Shown in pieces: positions 22,241-32,939 of a stretch of 64,000 bases of DNA. The DNA comes from Linanthus parryae. Taxonomy: Eukaryota; Streptophyta; Magnoliopsida; Ericales; Polemoniaceae. The DNA is taken from contig JALGPY010000001.1 in NCBI GenBank assembly GCA_023055425.1, positions 142,749,368 to 142,813,367 on the forward strand, given 5' to 3'. The first letter of the stretch is position 1. Every line of letters starts with the position of its first letter. The position numbers were made by a program, and so were the translations under genes. The notes under the pieces are model-generated. The model was not told where the DNA came from. It saw only the letters and a list, made by a program, of their open reading frames with translations, and searched no databases.

Positions 22241-24740
22241 CTTATAGTTTCTGTAGTCGCATTGAAGGAAAGCGGACAGTTCTAAACACCCAACTTTCGA
22301 CAGTTCTAAACACCTAAACTTTATGCTACTTCCACTGCCAACTTTCGACAGTTCTAAACACCAAAACTTCATGCTACTTCCACTGCCTTATCTAGTTCAC
22401 CGCCAGTGCAAAGAAAGGCAAATTTCCTCCTAGTCATTGGCTTGAGATTGCACCTTGTTACCAATTGTTCAACAATTTGTCTCGTTTCAGTTGATCATGT
22501 GAAAGCAACCTGCAAAAAGTGCGACAAAGGCCAAAAATTGCTGTCATCTAATGGCATATGGTTGCAGTAATATCCCTATACAATATTTTTCATGGTAATA
22601 GGATCAAATTATAGCTACATTTACCTTGTCGACATCCAACAGTAAAACAGGAGATACACCGGCTAGCATAGCAGTTGGTGCAAAAACCAAAAATCATATT
22701 TACAACACCCAAGCCTGTGACAAAGATAGCTAGTGAAATTGCAGAACGGAATTGGCATTTGTAGCTAAATTGCACACGCAAATCCTAGGTGCCTGGCTGC
22801 AAGCTCAAACCCAATGGTTGACTGATATCGTAACTCCCTATTGTTTTTTTAAATTTCAGACATAACAACCAATATAGCAGTTCGAAGATGTCAAAAGGCT
22901 AGTTTAACGAGGTTATTTCACAATTCCACTTAATACACACATTAAAAGACGTCAGAGGCTAGTTTCACCATTTTTACGACCATAAAAAAACTTTTTTTCT
23001 CAAAATCTACGAAACTAATAACCTTTAATTCCACAAGATACAAATTTCTTTCACTGAAATTCAAAAACAGATTTAGCCAGCAAAGGATACCAATTCATAT
23101 TCGATGATAAGTCATTCACACATTCAGTTGAGCGCAAGTACTCTTAACAATCATACTGAAATGGAAAGAGCTCATTACCATTCCGAATCTCCTTGAACCT
23201 TAAAGGCCGAAGCCCTCCAATTTCTCTACTCCTGCACAAACTTAAAATTTTAACTTGTGGCTACCTCCAGAGACCACATATTCTCAAAGCTGACGCATTT
23301 CGCATTTCGGGCTTCAAATGTTTTCCATTGTGGTCCCACTAATACCCATAAATCGACAGCCAATTATCAGATACTCTCAGATCATATGTTGTGTCAAGTT
23401 TTTACTTCGAAGTATAAAAGGCCTAGCTTACCCTCCAATTACTCCAAAACAAACAATATCGGATTGCTTTGGTAGATGAAAGATTTCCTTCTTCCGAAAG
23501 AACTCTATTGAAATCTACAGCCCACGCATGGATATTTCCTTGAAGTTGCCAAGACTGGGATTAAACTTGCAACTGCTGAGTCCAAGGCTGACACTAAAAT
23601 AAAGCTCACTCTGAACAGAAGAAATGAAAATAACATAAGCCAGAGAAGCATATAAACCGATAACAGACTTAATCATATAAATGGACTTGGAAGAAATATT
23701 TTTTGTAAAAACACCGAGGATTGAGAGAAACTTTCCAGAAGATGTGAAAATTAAATGGGAAGAAAAACTATAAAATGAAATGTATACCAAGCAGAAAGTA
23801 CAAAGGCACAGATCCAAAAAAAAAGTTAACAAATTAACATTATAAATAGATGATATATAGGCAAAACAAGGCTCAATTTAAACAAGCAAGTAAAATTATG
23901 TTTTATTCAATCAAGAAGGAATGATTCATCTATAACGGACCAAGTCTCGAACAAGATGTCAGGATTAACCAAGACTTAGGAGACTAATTCATGGATTGGA
24001 TAATCATAAATCTATCTAGAGCATACAGTACAAAAATAGTATCATCATTATCGATCAGATAACAGGATTTAATATTAGATTTCAGCTAGGTTTCATCTCA
24101 GACCCAAAGCAAACTTGCAACTTCGAAATTCAGCCAAGTACAAAGCTTTAACTTCGCGCAAGAGTTCATTTAGGGCAAAGGTATTCAAAATTAGGCAAAA
24201 CACTGCTTACATGAACCAATAAGAGAACTCGATAGAGATGCTTGTATCTGAAACCCCAGAATTCAGACATTATGCATCAGACGTGAAATGAAATCGGATA
24301 CATAGGGACACAACAGACCTACCACGAGCAACAGATTCATGGATTAACCAAATTCCAAACTCGGTAAATCGAATTGAGATGATTTGGCTCCAGATATCTA
24401 AGCTGATACAATTTCATCCGCCGTGACTACTGTTCAATCACCATCCCATATAATTGGTTTTATGCTTCCTATTGTATGCATTAGCCTTTCATAAGTCAAA
24501 TGTGGTAATAAGAAACAATAAACCGGTTATCTAATGCTGTAATACAATACTCCAAAAGCTACAGTTAGAGACTTTAAATAACAACATACTATATTTTCAT
24601 GATCTCGGGTTTAAGAGGGAACTATAGAGTCTCTAATGAGAGTCGACAAGCATGGTAACATCGCAACATGATTCCAGAAAATTGATAAGAAACAAAAACA
24701 GCATATAAGAAATGCGTTATTTTGGGAGTGAGAAATATAA
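22240..24740. other. Unit 2-specific stretch, no gene seen
   Basis: This AT-rich sequence takes the place of the beta block. The longest open frame (23,515-23,832, minus) is hydrophobic and has no recognisable family. A short tandem repeat is at 22,272-22,388, where a phrase like CGACAGTTCTAAACACC occurs three times and CTTCATGCTACTTCCACTGC twice. I can support nothing else. Confidence 0.5.
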
Positions 24741-24759
24741 ACTAAAATCTGTCGTTCTC

Positions 24760-25190
24760 CGTCCCAATGTAGAAGACAACAGCTTCAAATCAATGGAGAA
24801 CGCCAATGTCCACAATGCTCTACTGATTCAAGATCCTCCAGTTTTTGAAAGACATAGGAGTAACAAGAAATCACCCAAGTACAGCTAACATGAATGCCGG
24901 AGAATCATGCGGCGTCGATTCGATAAACGAGAATGCGAGAGATGGGTGTGGAGAGTTCATGGCTGGCGGAGAAGAAGGTACCCTAGAACCCCTAAATTGT
25001 GATGCTTGCAATTGTCACAGGGAGTTCCATAGGAAACAGATGACGATATGGAGACCCTGAGGAGATTGTAGGGTACACGACAAATATGCAGATGGTGGTG
25101 CCCTCTACTAGGGCAGGGATGTTGGGGAGGAAGAGGTCTAGAAGTTAGTTCACCAAAAAGCAGAAGGAGAAGATGCTTGCCCTAGTAGAA
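24760..25190 (+). pseudogene. ZF-HD fragment: zinc finger, linker and homeodomain start
   Basis: The zinc-finger core is readable from about 24,893 as [50 protein letters not shown] deletion then shortens the linker (MTIWRP, stop). The homeodomain region follows in another frame as GRKRS.K..SPKSRRRRCLP. It is cut off at about 25,190, where the reverse copy begins. Confidence 0.7.
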
Positions 25191-25564
25191 GGCCCCATCA
25201 TTTGTATATTTGCCAAGTCCCCAACAATCTCCTCAAGGTCTTCCATCTCATCATTTGCTTTAATCTGCTTCCCATGGAAGATCAGGTGACAATTGAAAGC
25301 AAAACACAATTAATGGCTTCTAGGGTACCTTCTCCTGCGCCAACCACGAACACTCTTCACCCATATCTTGCATTCCCTTTTATCGACGCCGCATAATTTT
25401 TCTTGCATTCAGGGTAGCTGCACGTGGGTGATTTATTTTAAGTCCTATGTCTCCCAAGAACAGAGGGACCCTCAATCAGCAGAGCATGGTGGATATTATT
25501 GTTCCCCATGGATTTGAGGCTGCTGTCTCCTACATCCCCATGTAGAAGACAACAGCTTCAAATC

Positions 25565-25835
25565 AATGGAGAACGCTAATTTCCACCATGCTGTACTGAT
25601 TGAGGGTCATCCAGTTCTTGAAAGACATAGGAGTAACAAGAAATCACCCAAGTACAGCTACCATGAATGCCGGAAAATCATGCAGCGTCGATAAACGAGA
25701 ATGCAAGAGATGGGTGTGGAGAGTTCATGGTTGGCGGAGAAGAAGGTACCCTAGAAGCCCTCAATTGTGCTTCCTGCAATTGTCACAGGGACTACCATAG
25801 GAAACAGATTGAAGCATATGACAATATGGAAGACA
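25565..25835 (+). pseudogene. ZF-HD fragment, first of a direct pair
   Basis: It reads MENANFHHAVLIEGHPVLER and the zinc finger from 25,691 ([44 protein letters not shown]). At 25,833 it jumps back to ATAGGACTAAAG, the upstream part of the next copy. It is fused in frame to that copy up to its own frameshift. Confidence 0.75.
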
Positions 25836-26150
25836 TAGGACTAAAGAAATCACCCAAGTACAGCTACCATGAATGCCGGAAAATCATGCAGCGTCGATAA
25901 ACGAGAATGCAAGAGATGGGTGTGGAGAGTTCATGGTTGGCGGAGAAGAAGGTACCCTAGAAGCCTTCAATTGTGCTTCTTGCAATTGTCACAGGGACTA
26001 CCATAGGAAACAGATTGAAGCATATGACAATATGGAAGACCCTGAGGAGATTGTAGGGTACCCGAAAAATATGCAGATGGTGGTGCCCTCTACTAGGGTA
26101 AGGATGTTGAGGTCCAAGACTTAGTTCACCAAAAAAAAGAAGGAAAACAT
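25836..26150 (+). pseudogene. ZF-HD fragment, second of a direct pair
   Basis: This near-identical repeat of the preceding finger is displaced by about 206 bp. It reads [11 protein letters not shown], then after the shared one-base loss [52 protein letters not shown], and stops soon after. The homeodomain is reduced to a few codons. The high identity of the pair suggests a recent unequal exchange. Confidence 0.75.
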
Positions 26151-26514
26151 GCTTGCCTTAGTAGAGGGCACCATCATCTGCATATTTTTCGGGTCCCCAA
26201 TAATCTCCTCAAGGTCTTCCATCTCATCATTTGCTTCAATCTGTTTCCTATGGAAGATCAGGTGACAATTGAAAGCAACACCATTAATGGCTTCTAGGGT
26301 ACCTTCTTTTGCGCCAACCACGAACACTCGGCACCCATGTCTTGCATTCCCTTTTATCGACGCCGCATAATTCTTCTTGCATTCATGGTAGCTGCACTTG
26401 GGTGATTTATTTTAAGTCCTATGTCTCCCAAGAACAGGGGGACCCTCAATCAGCAGAGCATGGTGGACATTATCGTTCCCCATGGATTTGAGGCTGATGT
26501 CTCCTACATCCCCA

Positions 26515-26935
26515 CGTAGAAGACAACAACTTCAAATCAATGGAGAACGCTAATGGCCACCATGCTCTACTGATTGAGGGTCATCCAGTTCTTGAAAGAC
26601 ATACAAGTAACAAGAAATCACCCAAGTACAGCTACCATGAATTCCGGAAAATCATGCGCGTCGATAAACGAGAATGCAAGAGATGGGTGTAGAGAGTTCA
26701 TGGTTGGCGGAGAAGAAGGTACCCTAGAAGCCCTCAATTGTGCTTCTTGCAATTGTCACAGGGACTTCCAAAGGAAACAGATTAAAGCATATGACAATAT
26801 GGAAGACCCTGAGGAGATTGTAGGGTACCCGAAAAATATACAGATTGTTGTGCCCTCTAATAGGGTAAGGATGATGAGGGAGGAAGAGGTCAGGGACTAG
26901 GTTCACCAAAGAACAGAAGGGGAAAATGTGTGCTC
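26515..26935 (+). pseudogene. ZF-HD fragment with longest open reading
   Basis: From 26,574 a frame reads MRVIQFLKDIQVTRNHP, in a shifted frame of the N-terminal part. It then comes back into the true frame at [52 protein letters not shown] and stops before the homeodomain. Against the family, GCGEF is GCREF and CHRxFHRK is CHRDFQRK, so key finger residues are changed. About 108 codons are open, but I regard it as a pseudogene. Confidence 0.7.
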
Positions 26936-27254
26936 ATCACCATCCCTACCCAGTAGAGGGCACCATCATCTGCTTCAATCTGTTTTGTATCGAAGCTCAA
27001 GTGATAATTGAAAGCAGCACAATTGATGGCTTATAGGGTACCTTCATCTCCCCCAACCATGAACACTCCACACCCATTTCTAGCATTCCCGTTTATTTAC
27101 ACCGCATGATTCTTCTGGCATTTATGGTAGAAGCACTTGGTTAATTTCTTTTTAGTCCCCCATTTTCCAATAATTGGAGGACCGTCAATCAGCAGAGCAT
27201 GGTCGACATTGTCGTTCTCCATGGATTTGAGGCTGCTGTCTCCTACGTCCCTAC

Positions 27255-27655
27255 GTAGAAGAGAACAGCTTCAAACCCATGGAGACCGGAACGTCCACCA
27301 TGCTATGCTGATTAAGGGTCCTCCAGTTCGTGAAAGACAAAGGAGTAACAAGAAATCACAAGTACAGCTACCATGAACGCCAGAAAATCATGTTGCGTCG
27401 ATAAACGAGAATGCAAGAGATGGATGTGGAGAGTTCATGGCTGGCGGAGAAGAAGGTACCCTAAAAGTCCTCAATTGTGTTGCTTGCAATTGTCACAAGG
27501 AATCTTATAGGAAACAGACTGAAGCAGATGACGATATGGAAGACCCTAGGAGATTGTAGGGTACCCGACAAATATGTAGATGGTGGTGCCCTTTACTAGG
27601 ATAGGGATGATGAGGAGGAAGAGGCCAAGGAATAAGTTCACCAAAGAACATAAGG
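27255..27655 (+). pseudogene. ZF-HD fragment at the right end of array 2
   Basis: The N-terminal words (NVHHAMLIKGPPVRERQRS) are open from 27,286. The finger ([33 protein letters not shown]) and linker follow in other frames and run into a homeodomain start (RKRPRNKFTKEHKEI). It then meets the Copia remnant at about 27,660. The conserved HRxFHRK is KESYRK. Confidence 0.65.
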
Positions 27656-27659
27656 AGAT

Positions 27660-28720
27660 CGCCCACTTAAGATTGACACAATTTAGAGACCTATATGAGA
27701 TTTTTCTAAGTGGATGGAACACAAAGAACATTATATAAGTAGAAGAACGAGAATGAGAGCAAAGGGACATCGAACCAGTGTGGGTGATGGGAAGACTAGT
27801 GTCATCCCCGATCATAACATCCTTGAACAAATAATACGGCTGATGAACAAGGTATGTCTTGATGTGATGAGTGGCCCCACTGTTAAGTAACCATGAAGGA
27901 GCGGGATGTTCTGTAGGTAGGGTTGTGGCTATGTCAGCATGCGATTGCCACGTTGGAGACTTAGAGGAACATGTTGGCGTGGACCGAATGAGCTACGCGA
28001 TCTAGCTTGTTGTACACCTAGCTGAACTGTGGGCACTCACTTATGCGGTGGCCCTCAACACCACAGCCTGGCAGAACCCTTGCTGGGACCAAGAGTCGAG
28101 CGCGGGGGGCGCTAGTGGGCCCAGTCCGCCAATGAGAGGATGAGCTAGTTGGTGGTGGCACGCTAAGTTGGAGCCAGGTGCGCTGCCAGGTTGCTGAGTA
28201 GGTTGTTGAGTCGGTACCGGTGACGTGCACGGCCAGAACTGTGAGGGCCGAAGTGTGAGCTGAGAGGTAGACTACGGCAGAGATGGCTCGAGGGTGAGCT
28301 TCCTTCAAAGCCGATGTCGGTCTCACGAGCTTTGATAGCCTCAACGACGGGTAAGTAAACCTCATTAAGCCCATCCATGATATAATCAACTATGTCTAAT
28401 TCATCCATCGGTTTGCCCAGAAGTGCAAGCTCGACCGCCTTTTTTGCAAACAAACTGCATGAACTCGAAGATAGAACGATTCCCCTGCAGTGGTCGCTAC
28501 AGATGCTCCTTGATTAGACAAATATTACTACGGGAGAGTCTGGCGTTGAAATTGTGTAGAGTAGTCCAGATCAGGGTTGAAGTCTCAGTTCGAAAAATGT
28601 GAGGCAAGACTGTTTGAGACGATGTGCTAACATGGAATGTAAACCCTAACTGGTCAACTAATTTCTTGACCTGGAAGCTGGAAGCTATAAGTATAGGGCA
28701 TTCTCAAGGGCCATGGTCTC
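27660..28720 (-). pseudogene. Ty1/Copia gag-protease remnant, best copy (unit 2)
   Basis: Minus-strand pieces, in element order, are: LALLGKPMDELDIVDYIMDG and VVEAIKARETDI (gag, UBN2-type, 28,330-28,453), GCGVEGHRISECPQFS (zinc-knuckle remnant near 28,020-28,070), and VMIGDDTSLPITHTGSMSL (the stretch after the aspartic protease site, near 27,770-27,830). Frames change several times and stops occur, so it is dead. The pol part downstream of protease is missing, replaced by the ZF-HD array. Copies are at 9,590-10,760 and 42,780-43,980. Confidence 0.75.
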
Positions 28721-29482
28721 GTTGGCTATGTTAACCGCTCGACCCTGCCTCCGCCCAGATTCACCACAGTCACACCTGCCCCACAGCAACCTATTGCAGC
28801 ACCCACCCCAATCAGAGAGTCCTCTACCTCATCTAGAGTCCTCAATGTCCCCAACTCAACCGCAACACTGCACCAGGAGATGCTGGGTGTTGTTGGGGTC
28901 AGCCAAGCTTTCAGCTCCCCCAGGTTCTTCGCGCGCCCCTTTGGGCGCAAGCACTTCACTCATTGGGGTCTCGCTATGTTGTATGCTGGGAGTCATAGTT
29001 TACTGTTTTTAGTTGCTGAAGAAGGTTAAAAAAACAGAGAATCAGGCTGGAACAAGGACTCTGAAATTCCAACAGAAGATGAAAGGCTTGGTTGGTGAAG
29101 TATGAGCAAATTACTGGCGTGTTTTCCGGCGGAGAGGAGTGACTTTTCTCACTGGTAAGAAAGGAGAACTTTGTTCGTTAGGTTGATGTCCGACCGGACT
29201 TGTCAGGTGTTTCCGAATGGGGCGATGGTCGCCTGGTGAATGAAGACGCGGGGGAAGACCGAAGACTGCGGGCGACCGCTAGCAGAGAAATTGCCGACTC
29301 GTACACCGCCCTGAGGCAGTTAAACCATAAAAGAAATAGCTGGTGTATTGCTGGACTTTAAGAAAGGGCAGGGCTGATGCTTGATCATTTACAGGGGAAG
29401 GAAGCATCATTTACAGGGGAAGGAAAAGAGCGATGACGTTAATTGGGAAGCGATCGGTCACAAGCGATAGGGTTCCTACATT

Positions 29483-29493
29483 GCTCTGATACC
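29483..29493 (-). other. Copia primer-binding site (tRNA-iMet)
   Basis: On the minus strand it reads GGTATCAGAGC, the usual Copia primer site complementary to the 3' end of initiator tRNA-Met. It lies just inside TGTAGGAAAATAATTG, the likely inner LTR end. The copies in units 1 and 3 are mutated here. Confidence 0.7.
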
Positions 29494-29639
29494 GTGTAGG
29501 AAAATAATTGTGTCAGTGTTTTATTTTCTATCTCAATAACCAATATATACATACATAATGGTGGCACAAGTGTTAATAACTACATAATAGTTAACATTAA
29601 TTAACATTAATTATAACGTACTAGATTTGGTTAACTATC

Positions 29640-30520
29640 TGTGTCTCCATCTTAGTTTAGGTTAAATTTATTACTAATGTAAATGGAATAAAATTACAAT
29701 GGTACCCTTAATGATATAGCACCTATGGGCGCTTGCAAGTTTTGCCTAAAGCCCAACCACCAGCAAATTTACCGGTGAGCCAGCACTGGTTTTCAAGGAT
29801 AAAATTAAAATCTTCATTAAAACAATTTTTACCTTCTTTTTCTAATCTTATCCGGGGAAGAGTGCAAAAGTTTTTAACAAGAGCAAGTCAATAGCCGGTA
29901 CCATCTAGCTTGACCTTAAATGATCTGTATATATAGAAGGCATGATTCAGTCATGCAATACAGTATAGTAACTCTAGCAAGGCAGTATTACATAATCCGG
30001 AGGTGAGTTGAATAAGTTACAGCTTATTGACAACGTGGCTCAAAAGGAAAAAATAAAATAAAAATTAACGCATGAAGTCATCATATGTCCTGGAAATTGG
30101 GGATATGGAAAAGATCTTACAAATCGATACAACAAGTTGCAACAGCTTAAGCCATCTGTAAAAGTATGTATTTAACTGGAAAGCAAAATCACAAGAAAAT
30201 GAAACTATTACGGAGTTTACAGACAATGCCAATTGGCTATCTATGAATACTCGGTACGAGAATAGGAAGAGCACTAGAATATAGAAACACAAAATAGAAA
30301 AAGACAGTTTTCGCAGGTACAAGAGAGTTCTGTTATTTCAGTCCATGTGGATTCTATTCTTGAAAACTTGGCCTTTTTGAGTTCTATTTGTAGCACATGA
30401 AAATATTGCAGATTATATTGCATCCAGCAACTAATGGAATAGAGTTTATATATAAGCAAATGGTAACTTTCTGATGCATAAATGGAAAACCAATTATATT
30501 ATAAGTAGGAAACGACCAAA
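29640..30520. other. Eps block non-coding sequence
   Basis: It matches 16,326-17,130 closely. No conserved open frame is present. I see no gene. Confidence 0.5.
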
Positions 30521-30529
30521 GCATTGCTC

Positions 30530-30650
30530 ACCACTCTGAGGATCATGATTTCTTTGCTTCATGAAAATGGCTCAACTGTTAGTCCTCGGAACGCATTTGA
30601 AGCAGAATCCACGTCACTGCTAAACTCTTTCCGTACCTTCATAATATTAT
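30530..30650 (-). pseudogene. Exon-like fragment (DLTQLF piece), copy 3, deleted core
   Basis: A deletion removed the middle of the exon: the sequence jumps from GAGGATC to ATGATTTCTTTGCTTCATGA and then to GGCTCAACTGTTAG. The remaining edges match 17,145-17,308. Confidence 0.45.
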
Positions 30651-30894
30651 AAGAAAAAATAAGCATAAATTCATAATTGTAAACGCCTTCAAAAAAGGAT
30701 GAAAATACACTGAAAACATAGTTAGTAACCTATCTAATGCAGAAAACAGAAATTTGACTTCAAAAGAGAAGGAAAAAAATTCATCCAAAGCAGTATAGTA
30801 AAGCATAAAAGATTACGTGTATTTTGATGATTGACTTGTCAAAGCACATTCCCACAATGCACATGCCCTCACATTCCAGAGACATGATGGATTC

Positions 30895-31150
30895 AGGTTG
30901 GTGAAAGTGCATATGTTAATTGCGCTCCCTCCAGATTATCCAAATGATAACAACTGCGCTACTCGCCAAATCTTTTCCGATTTGAGCCTTTACAACCTGT
31001 CTCCCAACTTTGTAACTGTGTCTTTATATCTTCTGGTTGTACCTACAGGGTCCCAAGCAGTTTCCCACAAACCCATAGCAATTTAAGAAGAGGTGTGACA
31101 CTGTTTTCGCATCACATTTACACATCACAGACTATCAAGTGATGGATCCA
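30895..31150 (-). pseudogene. Old LINE ORF2 tail (zf-RVT region), copy 3
   Basis: The minus strand reads MCKCDAKTVSHLFLNCYG, the best preserved zf-RVT Cys/His motif of the four copies. The following IWxIW part has been removed by a deletion. Confidence 0.6.
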
Positions 31151-31689
31151 GATTCCAGGGACATTATTATGCGTGCAACACATTTCCTCAAATCTGACAC
31201 ATTTGTATACGCCAAATAGTAGAGGAAATGTACCAAGGAGTCCCTTCATGAAGAAGAGAGAAGCACCTATGAAGTACAAAACAGGACTTATAAGTACAGC
31301 AGACTACGAGACCTAGCCAGTAACCACAGATGATGCAAAGGTACAGTTCCACAAATCTAGCATTGTGAAGGAAGTTGCTCTTTCATTATTTTATAATTTG
31401 AAAGGGTAAAGTTCCTCAAATACATTGCATAGGAAGCCACTATATTATCATCATATATATAAATTAAATCCTAAACTTCTTTCTCTTCCACTCTTATTTT
31501 CTTTCCTGATGGTGCAAAAACCCTCCCACGCCAAACTGTTAGTTAGTTGAGTACAAAAAATACAACCTACGTACTAAAAGTAACTATCTTGTTATTTCAG
31601 GGAAATGAATCATGACTTCAGAAGAGTTATAAGTACAAATCTGAACAGGCCAGCAATCGAAAAACTTTCTTCAAGACAGGAGTACGCTC

Positions 31690-32180
31690 AACTCAACCCG
31701 ACAAGGGCTTAGTTTGGGAACACCGGTTTTATTGGTGCTTTTGATGTTAGTTTTCTTAAGAGAAACTCCAACTAATCTTTGGTCTTTTTGGCACACATGG
31801 CCAACACCAACTAGTCCAAAAAAAACAAAAAAAAAGGCATCAAGCTTAGCATGCACTTGCAACGGACAACGCCAAGTAGATGCACCAGACACCGGCTCAG
31901 TTGGTTTATGTAATCTTTTTTCTTTGTCCAAGTTCCTGTGGTCACAAATCCACTATTCTGACCCAAAACCATTTTTAATCTTTGTTTCATTCATCGGAGC
32001 TCGTGGGTATCCTTCCAGTGATCAGTTTTGGTTTTTCAGAAAACATAAAAACCACACAAAAAAACAAGGCCCCAAACACACTCAAGGTTTTTCCGAGTTT
32101 GACCCGGGTCGGCTATGTGGATCAATTTCGCCGAGCTATGACTTTCCACAGCCATTTGCTCACTTAGGTCTAAAATGAGC
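31690..32180. repeat. Alpha leader segment, unit 3 (possible MITE included)
   Basis: It matches 18,590-19,085. An open plus-strand frame of about 154 codons (31,714-32,178) is not kept in unit 2, where it is broken, and its composition is not protein-like. I do not call a gene. The outer parts are the loosely inverted ends described for unit 2. Confidence 0.35.
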
Positions 32181-32689
32181 ACGTGTTTTCTTATTATCCG
32201 TCTGTGGTTTAAAAATCGGCCCCATACAGTTCTGTGGCGCCGTTGCTGCGCAGTATTGTAGGCATCGGATACTGCTACCGCCAATACCTACAGTTTCAAA
32301 TCAAATTCACGCAAGACCGATACTCTGCCGTTTTGGTCAATTCTTTTCCATTACAGTGTGTTTTCATTACCATTGAGGCCGGTACTCTATCGTTTCACTC
32401 AACAATTTAAAAAGATACACAAATTTGGTTGCCGATTCTTAATCCTCATTGGATCTATGTTCTCTGACGTTGGAACTTGAGAATTTAGTAAACAGCTTTC
32501 GTGGATAGAATTTTAATCTAGGGCACAATCAACCGCGCAATTACTAAAGCGAGATCTAGCCACCAAAAATTTATAATCTAGGGCACAATTTGGTAAACAG
32601 CTTTCAAAGGTTAGCCACCAAAGAAATTAGGGCACAATCAACGAAACAAACACAAAAAAGATGAAGCTGAGGAGGGTTGGTTAGTTAGT

Positions 32690-32880
32690 TACCCAGAAAG
32701 AGGATTTGCCGAGAACGGAGAAGGCGATCGGGGTTGATTGTGAGCTTGGCATTCATGCAGAGGAGGATTGATGGAGTCCGATCTGGTGATGGGTCCGCCA
32801 CTTGCATTCAGCGTCCACATCGATGCAGGAGAGGATGTCTTCGCTCCAGTAGCGACCTCTGGCTCTCAGTTCGTTCCATC
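32690..32880 (-). pseudogene. First-exon-like fragment, damaged copy
   Basis: It corresponds to 19,518-19,710. An insertion and frameshifts break the frame after MERTESQR. A CT tract follows at 32,898-32,922. Confidence 0.35.
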
Positions 32881-32939
32881 TTCTCTCCCAGATCTCGCTC
32901 TCTCTCTCTCTCTCCTTCTGTAGGAGCTTTGATTGATTT

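Larger units (their letters stand above)
24745..27660. repeat. Gamma array 2: alternating inverted ZF-HD fragments, best preserved
   Basis: Forward pieces are at about 24,760-25,190, 25,545-25,835, 25,836-26,150, 26,515-26,935 and 27,255-27,655. Reverse pieces are at about 25,190-25,530, 26,155-26,500 and 26,940-27,245. Forward pieces carry the zinc-finger words ([39 protein letters not shown]) and the linker ([18 protein letters not shown]). Nearly all share a one-base loss in GGAAAATCATGC, where the other arrays have GAAGAATCATGC, that breaks YHECRKNHA, so they descend from one already broken copy. No monomer has a complete frame. Confidence 0.85.
16326..29551. repeat. Tandem segmental duplication, unit 2 (eps-alpha-gamma-delta)
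   Basis: It aligns with unit 3 (29,552-44,032) as follows: 16,326-18,540 with 29,660-31,640, 18,590-22,240 with 31,680-36,050, and 24,745-29,551 with the gamma-delta of units 1 and 3. The beta block is missing. Instead 22,240-24,740 holds sequence I do not find elsewhere in the window. Confidence 0.75.

Noticed and set aside
26574..26900. Functional MIF-type mini zinc finger gene
   Set aside because: The N-terminal part is out of frame, and key residues of the finger (GCGEF, FHRK) are changed. No promoter or clear start.
28713..29012. 99-codon plus-strand frame in delta of unit 2
   Set aside because: It is antisense to the Copia leader/gag region, and the paralogous regions do not keep it open.
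31714..32178. 154-codon plus-strand frame
   Set aside because: It is broken in the closely related unit 2 copy (18,600-19,088), and composition is not protein-like.
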